Assembly: GCA_946894095.1 (NCBI GenBank)
Contig: OX335651.1
Location: forward strand, 15,026,501 to 15,090,500
Source: Incurvaria masculella
Lineage: Eukaryota > Arthropoda > Insecta > Lepidoptera > Incurvariidae
Direction: 5' to 3'
DNA length: 64,000 nucleotides
Both the position numbers and the translations under genes were made by a program. The notes beneath the pieces were generated by a model. The model did no database searches. It saw only the letters and a program-made list of their open reading frames with translations, and was not told the origin of the DNA. Positions 12,385-22,416 of the stretch are shown one piece after another; the first letter of the stretch is position 1; every line of letters begins with the position of its first letter.

Positions 12385-12608
12385 GTGAATACATTTCACG
12401 ATAGTGTTGTGATTGCATATTAACGAATTCATCGACACAGAGCTAAAAAAAGATTAAAACAATCGTTTCTGCGCCACAGATGTCGCTTTGACAACCACGA
12501 CTCAAACATGAATCGGTTAGAAATACGGCTTTTGATTGAGCTACATTACATACATACATTACATCACGGCATTCAATAGAAAAGTCAGCGAGAGCTTGAG
12601 ACCAGTAT

Positions 12609-12816
12609 GCCTATTCTTGGAATTCTGTACTCAGGAATCAGAAGACCTTGTTGGGAAAAGCGCTTTTAGTAGTTGTCAAAGCGATTTACTCGGCGGTAAA
12701 CCTTGAATCATTGAAATGCCGTGCTCCGGAACCTTCTCTTTGACAACCGCTATAAAAGCGGTCTTCTCGACGGAAAGATTCCTGGTTCCTGAGCACGGAG
12801 TTCCAAGGAATAGGCC
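12609..12816. mobile_element. Palindromic MITE, family P, copy 1
   Basis: Arms: CCTATTCTTGGAATTCTGTA at the left, and CCTATTCCTTGGAACTCCGT on the complement of the right, continuing into GCTCAGGAA. Interior contains CTTGAATCATTGAAAT-CCG-GCTCCGGAA. A second copy is at 54301-54475. Confidence 0.75.
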
Positions 12817-12903
12817 TACTCGTACAAACATTCCCGTTTTTGTCAAAAACCGCTTCATGGAGTTCGAAGGGGTGGATTAAAGTCCTTCGCGAAATAAAAT
12901 ACA

Positions 12904-13193
12904 TAAAACCGGCTAAGTACGAGTCGGATTCGCACACGAAGGGTTCCGTACCATCGTACAAGATTGAACATAAAAAAATCACGTTTTTTTTTTGTATGGG
13001 GGTTTCCCTTTCATTTTTATAATTTTAAAATTGTAACTTTCTTTGTTATAGCCGCAAAAGAAATACACACTCTGTGAAAATTCAGCGGCCTCATTACGGT
13101 GCATGAGATACAGTCGTGTGACGGACGGACGGATGGACGTACGACCCTATTACTAGGGTTCCGTTGGCCCCCTTTGTATACGGAACGGAAAAA
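12904..13193 (+). mobile_element. Interspersed repeat family A, copy 3
   Basis: Head CCGGCTAAGTACGAGTCGGA, short (GACG)n at 13121-13142, tail TATACGGAACGGAAAAA. Confidence 0.85.
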
Positions 13194-13294
13194 TCACCGC
13201 GAATCCGAAGAAAGAACGCGTCGAGTTCGCGGATGTGCGCACCTATTACTTATTCTGTGGTCTCGTGCGATCTGTGCATATAATTAGCACGGCG

Positions 13295-13347
13295 CGGCGC
13301 CTGCGGGGCGGGGCGGGGCGGGGCGGTGCGCGGGGGGGAGGGGGGGA
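13295..13347 (+). repeat. G-rich tract
   Basis: GGGGCGGGGCGGGGCGG followed by runs of G7 and G6. Fits the G-quadruplex pattern (four or more G-runs of three or longer). No gene seen around it; 13350-14030 is otherwise unassigned. Confidence 0.8.
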
Positions 13348-14043
13348 GGACTTCTAAATGCCGCAATAATGACGCGTTAAAAATGATTAATTTTTCAAGG
13401 CGAGCGAGCGCGCGTCGAGTGCCTCCGATTAAACATAAACCCGACGATTAATCTTACTTCGTACCGGAGGGCACCATTGTACCAAATTTGATATTTTTCT
13501 TCCTCCGTACAATACCATTAAGATACTGCCGCAGCTAGTTGGTATTTCGCGTTTGCACGATCTCATCGCCATTGAGCGGGAGTCCCCTTTGACGCTGAAA
13601 AGGTGTTTGCGCCGAGCGAAATGGAAATCTCCCCTCGGCGAAATTCGAGTATTTTTTCTGGGCGAATCACTTAGCCCGATAGTTATTCTTCGGCCGGAAA
13701 AAGAACGTCCTAATTTTTCATCGTCATCCGCCGGTACAATGGAATCGCAATCGGGAAAATTTCATGCAGTCATTCATCTGCAATATCGCGCATAAAGAAC
13801 TCGATCTGCTGAGGGCGGCGTGGGGTTGAGACGCAAAACATCTCCTTCCCATCTGTTAACAGTTCGAGCGTCTGAGATGATAAGCCTAATTCTATTTTTT
13901 TCCGTAACTCAACTAATTTGTTACCTAATCATCGAAAAATTGTTTGAAGTTTGAGATGGGACGGATTAATAGGGACTTAGCTCGCCTGATATTACTCGTA
14001 TCAAAGGAATGTTATAAAGGTGATTTTGTCAAGTGTGCCTTAA

Positions 14044-14594
14044 GGTGGCCCAACCCGGCGGGACCAACTCATTCGCGGGCACGGTACAAAACCGTGCTGT
14101 TGCGCTCTGGGACATTCTCTGTTTCAAAGAATAAGACAGGCTCCGTGATGAGTAAGATGCAACATGTCCACAAAAAAGACAATGTGCATAGTGTATGATT
14201 TGGTAAGATTTACGAAAATTTTAATTACAAAACAACTTATAGCTAAAAGTAAACCACGACCTGCTGTAGTCAAAAATCTAACAAAAAGCAAATAGATTAT
14301 AAATCTTGATTGATTAAATAAGCTATGTCTGATGACTAATCTTTTTAAGATGTTCTTATTTTATCATTGCGTAATCCACCTCCGAAGTTACTGCATAAAA
14401 CGCGCGAAAAATTCGAACTTTCGGACCTTATAACTTACATAGAAACCAAACACAATTTCACAATCCCAACGGTCATCAGACATCTAGTTCGATCAAACAA
14501 AGCTATTTTGAGCAAAATTTGGGATCTTTGACAAGAAATGTGGCCGTGATCTTCTTTCCCCGTTTGTATGGGGATTTGAGCGGGTTGGGCCACC
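14044..14594. mobile_element. TTAA-flanked inverted-repeat element, family T2
   Basis: 551 bp between TTAA at 14040-14043 and 14595-14598. Terminal inverted repeat GGTGGCCCAACCCG at both ends. No transposase-like ORF inside. TTAA duplication fits piggyBac-class transposition. Confidence 0.75.
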
Positions 14595-14599
14595 TTAAG

Positions 14600-15270
14600 G
14601 GGTCAAGTGAGAAACTATAAGAAATGGCTAAGAACACTCAAAGCAGTCATGGGGGTGATTTTGAAAAAACTTAAACTGCATTTTTAGATTTTTGAACAAA
14701 ATATATTTTCTAGCTGGAAATCGAACTTGTTGATGGAATGAAAATCATTGCAAACAGAGAATAGTGTCCCTAATAAGGAAAACATTCTGTGAAGTTGGTA
14801 ATTAAAAAAAAGGAAAGTATCGAGTTTTCAAAAACGGATTCGTGTTTTCAAGTATTAACTTTACCTTCACTAATAAAATTTTATAAAATATGTTTTCTTT
14901 CTTTTTTAACCGCGAAAAAATGGGGGAAAAAAATACAATTTTGAAATTAGAACACAGCGATGCAACCGGGTAATATAATCTATGACAGTCCTCTTCCATA
15001 ATTTCTGACCAACCCGTGGGGTTTCGATTTACTAATACCACGGGTTCTGCGATATGGAAGTAAAAAAAAAACGCGAGGGCAACGCTCCTCGCGGCGAGTG
15101 CGCAGGTAATCCTCCAAGTTCGCGGTAATTGGCGGCGCTGCGCCGTGGATAGGTCCGGGTCAAGTGCGGTGAGTGTCCGGAATTAGCTCCGGGCGGCGAG
15201 CCAACTCCGCGACTCCGGCCGAGTTCGTTCCGCATCCGCCCGCAGCTGGACTCTGACAGATCTCGCCGGC
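14600..15270. other. Unassigned sequence before the 165-bp array
   Basis: 14600-15050 is AT-rich with nothing recognised. 15070-15270 is GC-rich and merges with the first repeat unit. The long minus-strand ORF through it is a by-product of the repeat period. Confidence 0.5.
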
Positions 15271-16091
15271 AGATGGACACCTTTTGGCGGTTGTCGCCAG
15301 CGGAATGTTCGCTTGTTGCTCATACTCGTGCAGTACCGGGCGGTAAACGTATCGGACCTTATTTTCTTCCAATACGATACTTTGCGATATTACAATCCAC
15401 TCCCACTCTCCACAGTCCACTTGTGCAAACGCCTTTAGATGGACACCTATTGGCGGTTGTCGCCCTCGGAATGTTCGCTTGTTGCTCATGCCTGTACAGT
15501 ACCGGGCGGTAAACGTATCAGACGTTATTTTTTCCAATACGATACTTTGCGACGTTACAATCCACTCCCACTCTCCACAGTCCATTTGTGCAAACGCCTT
15601 TAGATGGACACCTATTGGCGGTTGTCGCCCTCGGAATGTTCGCTTGTTGCTCATGCCTGTACAGTACCGGGGGGTAAACGTATCAGACGTTATTTTTTCC
15701 AATACGATACTTTGCGACGTTACAATCCACTCCCACTCTCCACAGTCCATTTGTGCAAACGCCTTTAGATGGACACCTATTGGCGGTTGTCGCCCTCGGA
15801 ATGTTCGCTTGTTGCTCATGCCTGTACAGTACCGGGCGGTAAACGTATCAGACGTTATTTTTTCCAATACGATACTTTGCGACGTTACAATCCACTCCCA
15901 CTCTCCACAGTCCATTTGTGCAAACGCCTTTAGATGGACACCTATTGGCGGTTGTCGCCAGCGGAATGTACGCTTGTTGCTCATGCTCGTACCGGGCGGT
16001 AAACGTATCGAACGTTATTTTGTTCCAATACGATACTTTGCGATATTACAATCCATTCCCACTCTGCACAGTCCACTTGTGCAAACTCCTT
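15271..16091 (+). repeat. 165-bp tandem repeat array, five units
   Basis: Units start at 15271, 15437, 15602, 15767 and 15932, each with AGATGGACACCTnTTGGCGG. Spacing is 166, 165, 165, 165. The three inner units are almost identical (one or two changes by eye); the outer two are diverged, the pattern expected from unequal exchange. Because 165 is divisible by three, long ORFs of 55-residue repeats run through on both strands (237 codons plus, 274 codons minus). They have no protein features I recognise and are not called as genes. Confidence 0.92.
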
Positions 16092-16366
16092 TTGCAAAAT
16101 ACGTACAGCGCCCAGAGGTAAATAATTTAAATCGGACGTTGGAAAGAGATAATCGGCTAGTTTCGGCTGTGTACTACTTGCGAGAGAGATGATGCTTTAC
16201 GAAGCAAATTATCTTTTTCCAACGTCCGATGTGCATTATACACCGCTGGATGCTGTAGGTATTTTTCAAAAGGCGTTTGGAAAAGTGGACTGTTGAGAGT
16301 GGGAAAGGATTGTAATGTTGCAAAGTATCGTATTGGAAAAAAATAACGTCCGATACGTACGTGCGT
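15997..16366. repeat. Inverted repeat closing the 165-bp array
   Basis: Arms at about 15997-16152 and 16206-16366 are reverse complements with about 80-85% identity by eye. The outer ends are ACGTATCGnACGTTATTTT and the inner ends ATCGGACGTTGGAAA. The loop is about 55 bp. The arm sequence is the array unit itself, so array plus inverted copy forms one foldback structure. Confidence 0.85.
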
Positions 16367-16606
16367 GCGCACGTAATAGTTCTAAATAAAATTTCTAGTG
16401 AAAACTATTAACGACGTGATAGTTTCGCCCAAACTTGTCTTACCTAGGTTAGGTTAGGCTAGGTTGGATAGGTTATTGGCTAGTGGATACTTGTTTTCGC
16501 CTTTGAAAACAAGTTTTAATGTAAATCTGGTTCCCCCTTCTGTCTATAGTGTAGATACATTGTAGCGCATATTGTTGCGAAACGTGCCTTTTAGAGTAAA
16601 TATTTT

Positions 16607-16638
16607 TTTAAATATATCTAAATTTAGATATATTTAAA
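16607..16638. repeat. Perfect 32-bp AT palindrome
   Basis: TTTAAATATATCTAAA is followed immediately by its exact reverse complement with no spacer. It abuts the truncated 5' edge of the retrotransposon. Confidence 0.95.
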
Positions 16639-18717
16639 TCTGGAGCGATCCACCTCGAGGACCTAACGCAGCTTGTGAACCTGATGCTGTCAGGAAAAGT
16701 GTGCATAGATATCACCGATGTTCTATATGGTGCTAACTTATGTGCGCTAAAAAAGAAAGATGGAGGAATTCGTCCAATAGCCATTGGAAACACTATCAGG
16801 CGAATAGTCTCCAAAATTTGCTGCAAAAAAGTTCGATCTGATCTATCAGAAAAGTTCCAGCCCATTCAAGTCGGTTTTGGGAGCAAAGGAGGTTGTGAAG
16901 CTGCAGTACACGCCGCACGCGGTTTTTTGTCTGAAAACAAAGCTGGAGTTTTGTTGAAGGTGGATGTTAGAAATGCATTCAACTCCGTAAATAGAGGCGC
17001 AATGTTGGCAGAAATAAAAGATAATCTTCCACAATGCTACCATTATCTTTGGCAATGCTACAGCATTTTTTCTAAATTAACTTATCAAAATCACCTACTT
17101 CATTCAGCGGTCGGCTGCCAACAGGGTGACCCACTCGGACCAGCTATTTTCAGTTTAGCGATTCATCCCGTCATATCGTCTCTTAATTCTAAATTCAATG
17201 TATGGTACCTGGATGATGGCACCATAGGAGGTGATGCAACCACAGTTTTCGAAGATTTTCAAGACGTTATAAGAAAATTCAAAAATATCGACTTAGAACT
17301 TAACCTTTCAAAGTGTGAGCTATACATCCCTGACTCGTTCACGGAAACGGAAAAAAGCGAAATCAAATCCAAATTTACATCCATAGCTCCTGAAATAAAA
17401 ATTGTCAACAATGAAACGCTTCATCTCCTAGGGGCGCCGATTCTGGAGGAATCTTTCCGCGGTTTTGTTTTAAATCAAATTTCAAATTTTAACCAAAATT
17501 CTGATAATTTGAAAAAAATCAATCCACACATGGCATTATTCATCATTAGGTTCTGCTTATTTGTTCCAAAATTCACATATGTTCTGCGTTGTACTCCTCT
17601 TTGGCGACATGGGGATCTCCTAGAAGACTTAGACAGTAAGATTCGAGAAATGTTAGTTGGCATTCTTAATTGCATTCTTGACGATCGCAGCTGGCTGCAA
17701 GCTACTCTTCCAGTCCGTATGGGTGGCTTAGGTATCCGGCGGACTGCTAGTGTGGCTTTGCCAGCCTACCTGTCTTCATCACACAGCACTCAGAAACTTC
17801 TGAACAATATTTTGAAACCATCAAGTGAAACAGAGGCCGCGTTCTTAGCTGAAGCCAAAACGTCATGGGAGCAAGCTTGCCCAAATACACCGCTGCCCAC
17901 CAGTGTGATTTCTCAAAAGCTATGGGACGAGCCCCTTTGTAAACAGATACAAGAAAACCTTTTAAACAATCCTGTTAACCCAGCAGATCGAGCTCGTCTT
18001 CTTGCTACGAGCTCAAAAGAATCAGGATACTGGTTGCAAGCTGTGCCTTCCTCGAATGTCGGCACGTTATTAGATCGAAACACGTTTTGTCTTGCGGCTA
18101 GCCTTAGGATCGGTGCCAAAATTGTTGAGCGACACCGCTGCCAGTGCGGCGCGATGGTCGATCAACTCGGCCACCATGGCCTATCGTGTCAACGCAGCGC
18201 CGGTCGCCTATCCCGCCATGCCAGCTTAAATGACGTCATCCGTCGGGCTCTTGCCTCCGTCAATGTGCCGGCTCTTCTGGAGCCGTACGGTATTGCACGT
18301 GACGACGGTAAGAGGCCAGACGGAATGACGCTCATTCCGTGGAAAAACGGAAAAAGCTTAGTATGGGACGCAACATGTGTAGATACGGTGGCGCCCTCTC
18401 ACATTGATGCAACCTCCCTGGAAGCAGGCGCGGCGGCTGCAGGCGCGGAGGCACTAAAACGGCGCAAATATTCAATGCTCAGTGAGTGCTATATGTTTGT
18501 GCCGTTTGGTGTCGAAACGTTAGGCTCATGGGGGCCGGATGCTAGAACTCTGTTTGAGGATTTGTCGTCGCGGTTGATCGAATCATCGCGTGACCAGAGG
18601 GCTGGCTGGTATCTCGGGCAGAGGTTGAGCCTAGCTATCCAGAGAGGGAATGCGGCCAGTCTTTTGGGCACCCTGCCGCCTGGCAGCGATATGGCTGAAA
18701 TTTATTATTTGTTATAA
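16612..18717 (+). CDS. 5'-truncated non-LTR retrotransposon polyprotein: reverse transcriptase plus restriction-like endonuclease
   Basis: The frame is open from 16612 (stop TAA at 16609-16611) to TAA at 18715. Counting from a GTG at 16675 gives 680 residues. RT motifs are intact: IRPIAIGN (32-39), KVDVRNAFNSVNR (95-107, motif A with D97), GCQQGDPLGP (148-157, motif B) and YLDDG (178-182, motif C catalytic pair). Past the thumb is a CxCx8-9Hx3-4C cluster (C489, C491, H500/H501, C505). Then comes GKRPDG (545-550) and VWDAT with D565, which fits the RPD...D core of the PD-(D/E)XK endonuclease of R2/R4/NeSL-type elements. No apurinic endonuclease domain is visible. The N-terminal DNA-binding region and the first RT motifs are missing, as expected for incomplete target-primed reverse transcription. 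No frameshift or stop occurs in 2.1 kb, so the insertion is probably young. Assignment to a named clade needs a phylogeny. Confidence 0.9.
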   Translation: MYLNLDIFKSGAIHLEDLTQLVNLMLSGKVCIDITDVLYGANLCALKKKDGGIRPIAIGNTIRRIVSKICCKKVRSDLSEKFQPIQVGFGSKGGCEAAVHAARGFLSENKAGVLLKVDVRNAFNSVNRGAMLAEIKDNLPQCYHYLWQCYSIFSKLTYQNHLLHSAVGCQQGDPLGPAIFSLAIHPVISSLNSKFNVWYLDDGTIGGDATTVFEDFQDVIRKFKNIDLELNLSKCELYIPDSFTETEKSEIKSKFTSIAPEIKIVNNETLHLLGAPILEESFRGFVLNQISNFNQNSDNLKKINPHMALFIIRFCLFVPKFTYVLRCTPLWRHGDLLEDLDSKIREMLVGILNCILDDRSWLQATLPVRMGGLGIRRTASVALPAYLSSSHSTQKLLNNILKPSSETEAAFLAEAKTSWEQACPNTPLPTSVISQKLWDEPLCKQIQENLLNNPVNPADRARLLATSSKESGYWLQAVPSSNVGTLLDRNTFCLAASLRIGAKIVERHRCQCGAMVDQLGHHGLSCQRSAGRLSRHASLNDVIRRALASVNVPALLEPYGIARDDGKRPDGMTLIPWKNGKSLVWDATCVDTVAPSHIDATSLEAGAAAAGAEALKRRKYSMLSECYMFVPFGVETLGSWGPDARTLFEDLSSRLIESSRDQRAGWYLGQRLSLAIQRGNAASLLGTLPPGSDMAEIYYLL

Positions 18718-18830
18718 ATGTGTGTAATTTTAGGAATAGTTTAATTTATAGGATAATGTTTAATATTTTAGTTTTTAATTTCTTTGTTGACTGATATTAA
18801 ATGCCTAATCAAAAGTTAAAAAAAAAAAAA
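16640..18830 (+). mobile_element. 5'-truncated RT/RLE-class non-LTR retrotransposon insertion
   Basis: The coding part is followed by a short AT-rich 3' UTR (18718-18817) and an A-run at about 18818-18830. Homology to RT appears to start at about 16640 (GAIHLEDL). TTTAGA occurs at both edges (16623-16628 and 18831-18836) and could be part of a short target duplication, but the adjoining A-run makes this weak. A perfect 32-bp AT palindrome abuts the 5' edge. Confidence 0.8.
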
Positions 18831-19109
18831 TTTAGAAGGTTCTAGGGCTTAGTATCACTCTTTCTTGCTTGATAAAAAAAACAACAACACCTTGACAATA
18901 ATAAACATGACTATATTGTTTATGTTATCCTACATATGTTCAACTGGCTATAAGTCAAAAAGATCAGGGACTATCGCAGTCACGGGTGACACGTTTATCT
19001 GCACAGAGACAAGGTCCTCATACTTTGCTATCGGCTGCTTCAGCAACACCCGAAGTATGCAAACTGAAATAGGTACGTACTAGGCGTTAAATAACAAGAA
19101 ACGTAAGCA

Positions 19110-19205
19110 AATGAAATTAAAATATTATTTATTGCTTACAACTATTATTACATAGTATGCAAAGGCGAGCTTATTGCCAAAGGCAATCTCTAACGGCTAA
19201 CCTTA
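19110..19205 (-). mobile_element. LINE 3' end fragment
   Basis: In reverse: GAGATTGCCTTTGGCAATAA then GCTCGCCTTTGCATACTATG, ending in GCAATAAATAATATTTTA. This is the characteristic 3' end of a common insect LINE type (short hairpin TTGCCnnnGGCAA, then A-rich tail). Confidence 0.65.
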
Positions 19206-19530
19206 ATATTACAATATATACAGGTAGCAAGAAACATTAAATTACTTAAAACTAAGCACCATACTCAGATTTAGAAAACATTCGATAACTTAAAATTATA
19301 CAAACAGAAAATAATTGATTAATATAATTGTTATAATAATTTTAATTTTGCATTAAAAATAGACAATGTATAGGCAAAGATATAGGGTTACAATCTCGGA
19401 TCAAAAATGGAAGGAGACGAGAAAGAGATCCCGTACCGCCGAGTGAGTTCGGTTACGAATTATTTCACTAGTTATTTTCAGATTCCCAACGTAAGAAAAT
19501 GGAAGAACACTTAAGAACTTCCCTGTACGC

Positions 19531-19831
19531 TTTTTAGGGTTCCGTACCCTAAGGGTTAAAACGGAACCCTATTACTAAGCCTCCGCTGTCCGCCCGTCCG
19601 TCCGTCCGTCCGTCCGACCGTGCGTCCGTCTGTCACAGGGCTGTATCTCATGAACCGTAATAGGTAGGCAGCTGAAATTTTCACAGAGTATGTATTTATT
19701 TTACCGCTATAACAACAAATAGGTAAAATAAAAAAATAAATAAAAAAAACGTGATTATTCTGTGTTCAATCTTGTACGATGGTACGGAACCTTTCGTGTG
19801 CGAGTTCGACTCGTACTTGGCCGGTTTTTTT
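19531..19831 (-). mobile_element. Interspersed repeat family A, copy 4
   Basis: Full length in reverse: TTTTTAGGGTTCCGTACCCT to GTACTTGGCCGGTTTTTTTA, with (CGTC)n at 19590-19632. Confidence 0.88.
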
Positions 19832-20640
19832 ACATGTATATATTTATTTAATATTTATATCGGTTGTTATCAAGTTGTCTATTCTGTCTTCTCGAAAAAA
19901 ATAAATGCATCAAATTGAATATTAACAAGGCGCCATTTGATGTTACGACATCAGGGTTGCTCTTTCGGAAAATGGTAAATCATATCAATAATATAAAATA
20001 ATAAGTACTTATTGTATTACTAGCGTATCTTTACATACTGGGTAAAACCTTATGTCATACTCGTAAAGATGACAGCAATGGGCTCACCACTCATTACGTA
20101 AGTAAGTATGAAAGTGATCAAGAGTATTTTATGGATTCTAAGTTATGAACATGTGGGTCTAACATGTTCTTAATTAAAATCAATTTAAAATTTCTATTCA
20201 AGTGTATTTTGATCACGTGTTTTTATTATACGTCTCTAAGAAGGCCTTCACCAAAAAAAATTGTGCTACTCATATTGTTTTGTATATGCATGGAAAGGAT
20301 GTTTTTTATTTAAGTCCATCCAACGATGACTTTTTGTCTGTACATTCGTCGGAAGCAGGATGTCCAGACAAAAACTTTTTGCGATGATTTTAAAAAATCT
20401 GATTACAACACATCAGTGTAGATGTCGTTATGCGGCCTCAAATAAATGAGATAACGGTAACGTCGTATCCATCAAAACATAAAATTATCAAAGACATTTT
20501 TTTAGACATACTCGTATAACAAATAGTTAAGTGTGTACCTTTTTTAATCCAATTTCGATTTGAACCATAAGACTGCTAGTGCTGCTTTGGGTCATACTTT
20601 CACAGCTTGTATAGAATTAGATACTTCGGTAGCGTGGAAT
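19832..20640. other. AT-rich DNA with part of a dispersed repeat
   Basis: 20300-20485 shares blocks with 53390-53545: ATCTGATTACAA, then ATGTCG, then GATAACGGTA-CGTCGTAT. Its first part (CATTCGTCGGAAGCAGGATG) matches there in inverted form. No gene recognised. Confidence 0.5.
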
Positions 20641-21000
20641 ATACGTATAATCACTACATACTAGCGACTTTGTTTTATACTATGTAGTACATAGTATAAA
20701 ACAAAGTCGCTCTCTCTGTCCCTATCCCCTATCCCTATGTATGCTTAAATCTTTAAAACTACGCAGTGGATTTTGATGCGGTTTTTTTTTAATAGATAGA
20801 GTGATTGAAGAGGAAGGTTTGTATGTATAATAACATTTATTAAATAGTGGAGAAATACTGTTATTTTTTAGGTTTCTAATGTGATGTCGTAAATAATATT
20901 TTTTTCCGCTTACATTGCAAACGCAGGCTGAAATTGACCAGCCCGCAATCAGTCAAAAACGACATTGACACGAGCGGAGCCGGGTACCTCAGCTAGTATT
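20640..21000 (-). mobile_element. LINE-type 3' region with perfect palindrome
   Basis: In reverse it starts AGCTGAGGTACCCGGCTCCG and runs to CCGCATCAAAATCCACTGCG then TAGTTTTAAAGATTTAAGCA. Such sequence is typical of lepidopteran LINE 3' UTRs. At 20663-20711 two 24-bp arms (AGCGACTTTGTTTTATACTA-TGTA and its complement) surround one G. Confidence 0.6.
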
Positions 21001-21825
21001 TATATATTTAGATTTCTGGTATTGTTTCTAAATGTCTAAATATATACATCATTAGCTCAAGCAAAAAAAACTTCACATAGCCGCCTCGAGCTTAAACGAC
21101 AAAAGGGTCGTCGTACGGATGCCGAAACGTTTCGCTCGATATAGTTGGATAAAAAGCTGAAAACTCTCAATGAAAGCTTTCTCGTTTGCGTGGAGCGAAC
21201 ACCTCTTGCGGACATTAGAAGAGTACGGTGGGCGGCGCGCGGGGGTCGCGGCGGTGGGCGGAGGGACATTACCGTGATTTATTCATGGTGTCGCTGTAAA
21301 TCTAAGAATCGGTCGAGGAAAGCTCACGACCTCGGACGGCGTTTTCTGTTTTCCCCGCATTTTCCTGTACATTTCCGACGTCAAATGACTTAGAAGCGAG
21401 TGCTTTTCCGGAGGGCTTTTGAATATGTGAAAATCTGAATGTCGTGATGTAATAAATTAAGGCATTCCAATGATGATTTCCGAGAAATAAAATTCGTCAG
21501 GCGGAAATACATGAGATTTTCATAAATTTTACCTAAACTAAAAAGAAGAAACCGGTGTGATTTGTAGGAAGAATCCAATTTGAGTGTACTAATTTGTAGT
21601 CATAATTGTCTCAGTGAGTAATATAATTGCCAGTGTATTTTTTTATATTTCTAGTAATTCTTATTTAGTTTTCTGAAATTGACAAGATAGAGCTGACAAT
21701 TAAATGTTACCAACAGAAAAGGTTTCACGGTTTTTCCAAAGAGATACATATTTTGAGCGCCTCAGTTTTCGTGAAGTAATTTAATTGATTAAGGTTCTAT
21801 TTAACCTGAAAACTTTGAAACCAAG
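21001..21825. other. No gene recognised
   Basis: A GC-rich patch at 21215-21270 sits in otherwise AT-rich DNA. Nothing identifiable. Confidence 0.5.
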
Positions 21826-21829
21826 TTAA

Positions 21830-22190
21830 GGCTGTTCCGACCCATATAAAGTTTTTTGCACACATAACGCAAAAAGTATTGCACTTTAAGCCACGAATTA
21901 ATAATAAAAGTTGAATATAGTCATATTACTTGTAACGAAAACAATTTCACAATTTCAGGATTATTGGTTTTGTGATAATTTATTTAAATACGATATTTAT
22001 TTAACAGCGCCATCTAACGGTGTAAAACTTCTAATCGGCAATTACAACGAAACCATTAAACCTGAAATTGTGAATATGTTTTCGCTGCAACTACTATGGC
22101 TATATTTAATATTTTTGACGAATTCGTGCCTTAAAGTGCAATACTTTTTACGTTCTGTGTAAAAAAAACATTGTATGGGTCGGAACATCC
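21830..22190. mobile_element. TTAA-flanked MITE with long inverted repeats, family T3, copy 1
   Basis: 361 bp between TTAA at 21826-21829 and 22191-22194. Terminal inverted repeats extend about 70 bp: GGCTGTTCCGACCCATA at the left, and GGATGTTCCGACCCATAC on the complement of the right. Both continue into AAAAAGTATTGCACTTTAAG. Two inner arms with CAATTTCACAATTTCAGG also pair. No coding capacity. Confidence 0.85.
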
Positions 22191-22416
22191 TTAACAGGCT
22201 TTCCTCTTGGATGTGTAACGGTAGCGAACTCGAACGGTACTGAACCCAAGGTTGGCTCCAAACGAGGGATCTCCTCAACGGTCAACAGCACTGACACGAA
22301 ATTTATATTTATAATATTTTTTTTTAGTTTTTTTGCAACTGTTTGTGCAACCAGCATAAGCAGGAACAGCTACAAACTGTTACGAAAATTAGCGGAAAAC
22401 GCCCACGACTACTGTA

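Noticed and set aside
15271..16091. Possible CRISPR array
   Set aside because: Repeat units are 165 bp, contiguous and without spacers, and the genome is eukaryotic.
15160..16192. Long ORFs on both strands (274 and 237 codons) across 15.2-16.2 kb
   Set aside because: They come from a 165-bp repeat whose length is divisible by three. No domain, start context or composition supports a protein.
16640..18717. Host telomerase or domesticated RT
   Set aside because: The RT is joined to a CxC-H-C cluster and a PD-(D/E)XK-like nuclease, with a 5' truncation and an A-rich 3' end, all typical of a non-LTR retrotransposon.
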